Source: an uncultured Prevotella sp.
GTDB taxonomy: Bacteria > Bacteroidota > Bacteroidia > Bacteroidales > Bacteroidaceae
Assembly: GCA_900539625.1 (NCBI GenBank)
Contig: UQCW01000009.1
Span: 1 to 64,000, forward strand
DNA: 64,000 nucleotides
Reading direction: 5' to 3'
Below the pieces are notes generated by a model, which was given only the letters and a program-made list of their open reading frames with translations, did no database searches and was not told where the DNA came from. Positions 63,773 to 64,000 of the stretch are shown in pieces (position 1 is the stretch's first letter; each line of letters starts with the position of its first letter). The position numbers were made by a program, and so were the translations under genes.

Positions 63773-64000
63773 CGTAATGAGTAACTGGTAGGAACATTTT
63801 GCAGAGCAAACCCCAAGCACTGTCAAAATCGCCCCAACCGATTCCTTTGCCGTCACTCAAGCAGATGGAGAAATCCGTCACAAAGTGCCAGCGCGCCGGA
63901 ACAAGGCAAAAAAATATTCCAGAAACAAACAGGAAAGGGACAGCTGGCCTCTGACGAGCAATTGCCATCCCGGCACAACAACGCCCGTACCCCCCTTCCC

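Noticed and set aside
63729..63968. 79-codon minus-strand frame at the right edge
   Set aside because: Hydrophobic patches occur but there is no promoter or recognisable family, and a plus-strand promoter element lies within it.

Overview
The window comes from a Bacteroidota chromosome, most likely order Bacteroidales and probably Prevotellaceae. The support is: the type IX secretion (T9SS) pair porU/porV; several Bacteroidetes-type promoters (TTG/TTTG, 18-21 bp, then TAnnTTTG) and few Shine-Dalgarno sites; a Rho factor with a very long disordered insertion; a complete-looking menaquinone block; and many signal-peptide beta-barrel and SusD-less outer-membrane proteins. Genus is inference; no rRNA is present, and I saw no tRNA gene.

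Layout. 1-2225: a degraded mobile-element region with a 5'-truncated, frameshifted P-loop ATPase gene and an exported hypothetical protein, partly flanked by a 21-bp direct repeat. 2316-4858: a FolB-HAD fusion, 5-formyl-THF cyclo-ligase and ispF. 4895-14778 (minus): an envelope block with porV, porU, a FAH-family enzyme, a DUF3078 protein, a beta-barrel protein and a LysM/periplasmic-binding protein. 14988-26828 (plus): PD40 protein, menG, aroE, TPM protein, lemA, lipoprotein, menF, menD, menB and a menC-menE fusion. 27517-30084: an isolated three-domain protein (ADP-ribosylglycohydrolase, tyrosine phosphatase, ADP-ribosylglycohydrolase) with its own promoter, preceded by a 22-bp tandem repeat. 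30293-41229 (minus): helix-hairpin-helix outer-membrane protein, GH84 glycosidase with a T9SS-like C-terminus, valS and rho. 41731-63650 (plus): housekeeping genes folC, small lipoprotein, pcrA/uvrD, yicC, gmk, nadD, pyrF, malQ, small OMP, thiL, pheS, rnz, proS, ABC-F ATPase, pepO and metA.

Functional links. Menaquinone: menF, menD, menB, menCE and menG cover chorismate to menaquinone except menA, menH and the DHNA-CoA thioesterase. Folate: folB-HAD, 5-FCL and folC. Secretion: PorU and PorV form part of the T9SS attachment complex, and the GH84 enzyme is a plausible cargo.

Unexplained structure. (1) A family of about nine small palindromic intergenic repeats (AGGTGTTCA...TGAACACCT arms), often placed with one arm just upstream of a start codon (5-FCL, LysM protein, menD, yicC, thiL, pepO, metA). 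(2) Two long hairpin elements sharing a nearly identical 40-nt tip but having unrelated, self-complementary arms (52408-52525 and 53200-53293). One of them is nested in a palindromic repeat whose apparent near-empty counterpart lies at 14782-14877. These two, with the ARH-phosphatase-ARH fusion and the FolB-HAD fusion, are the best leads for new biology here.
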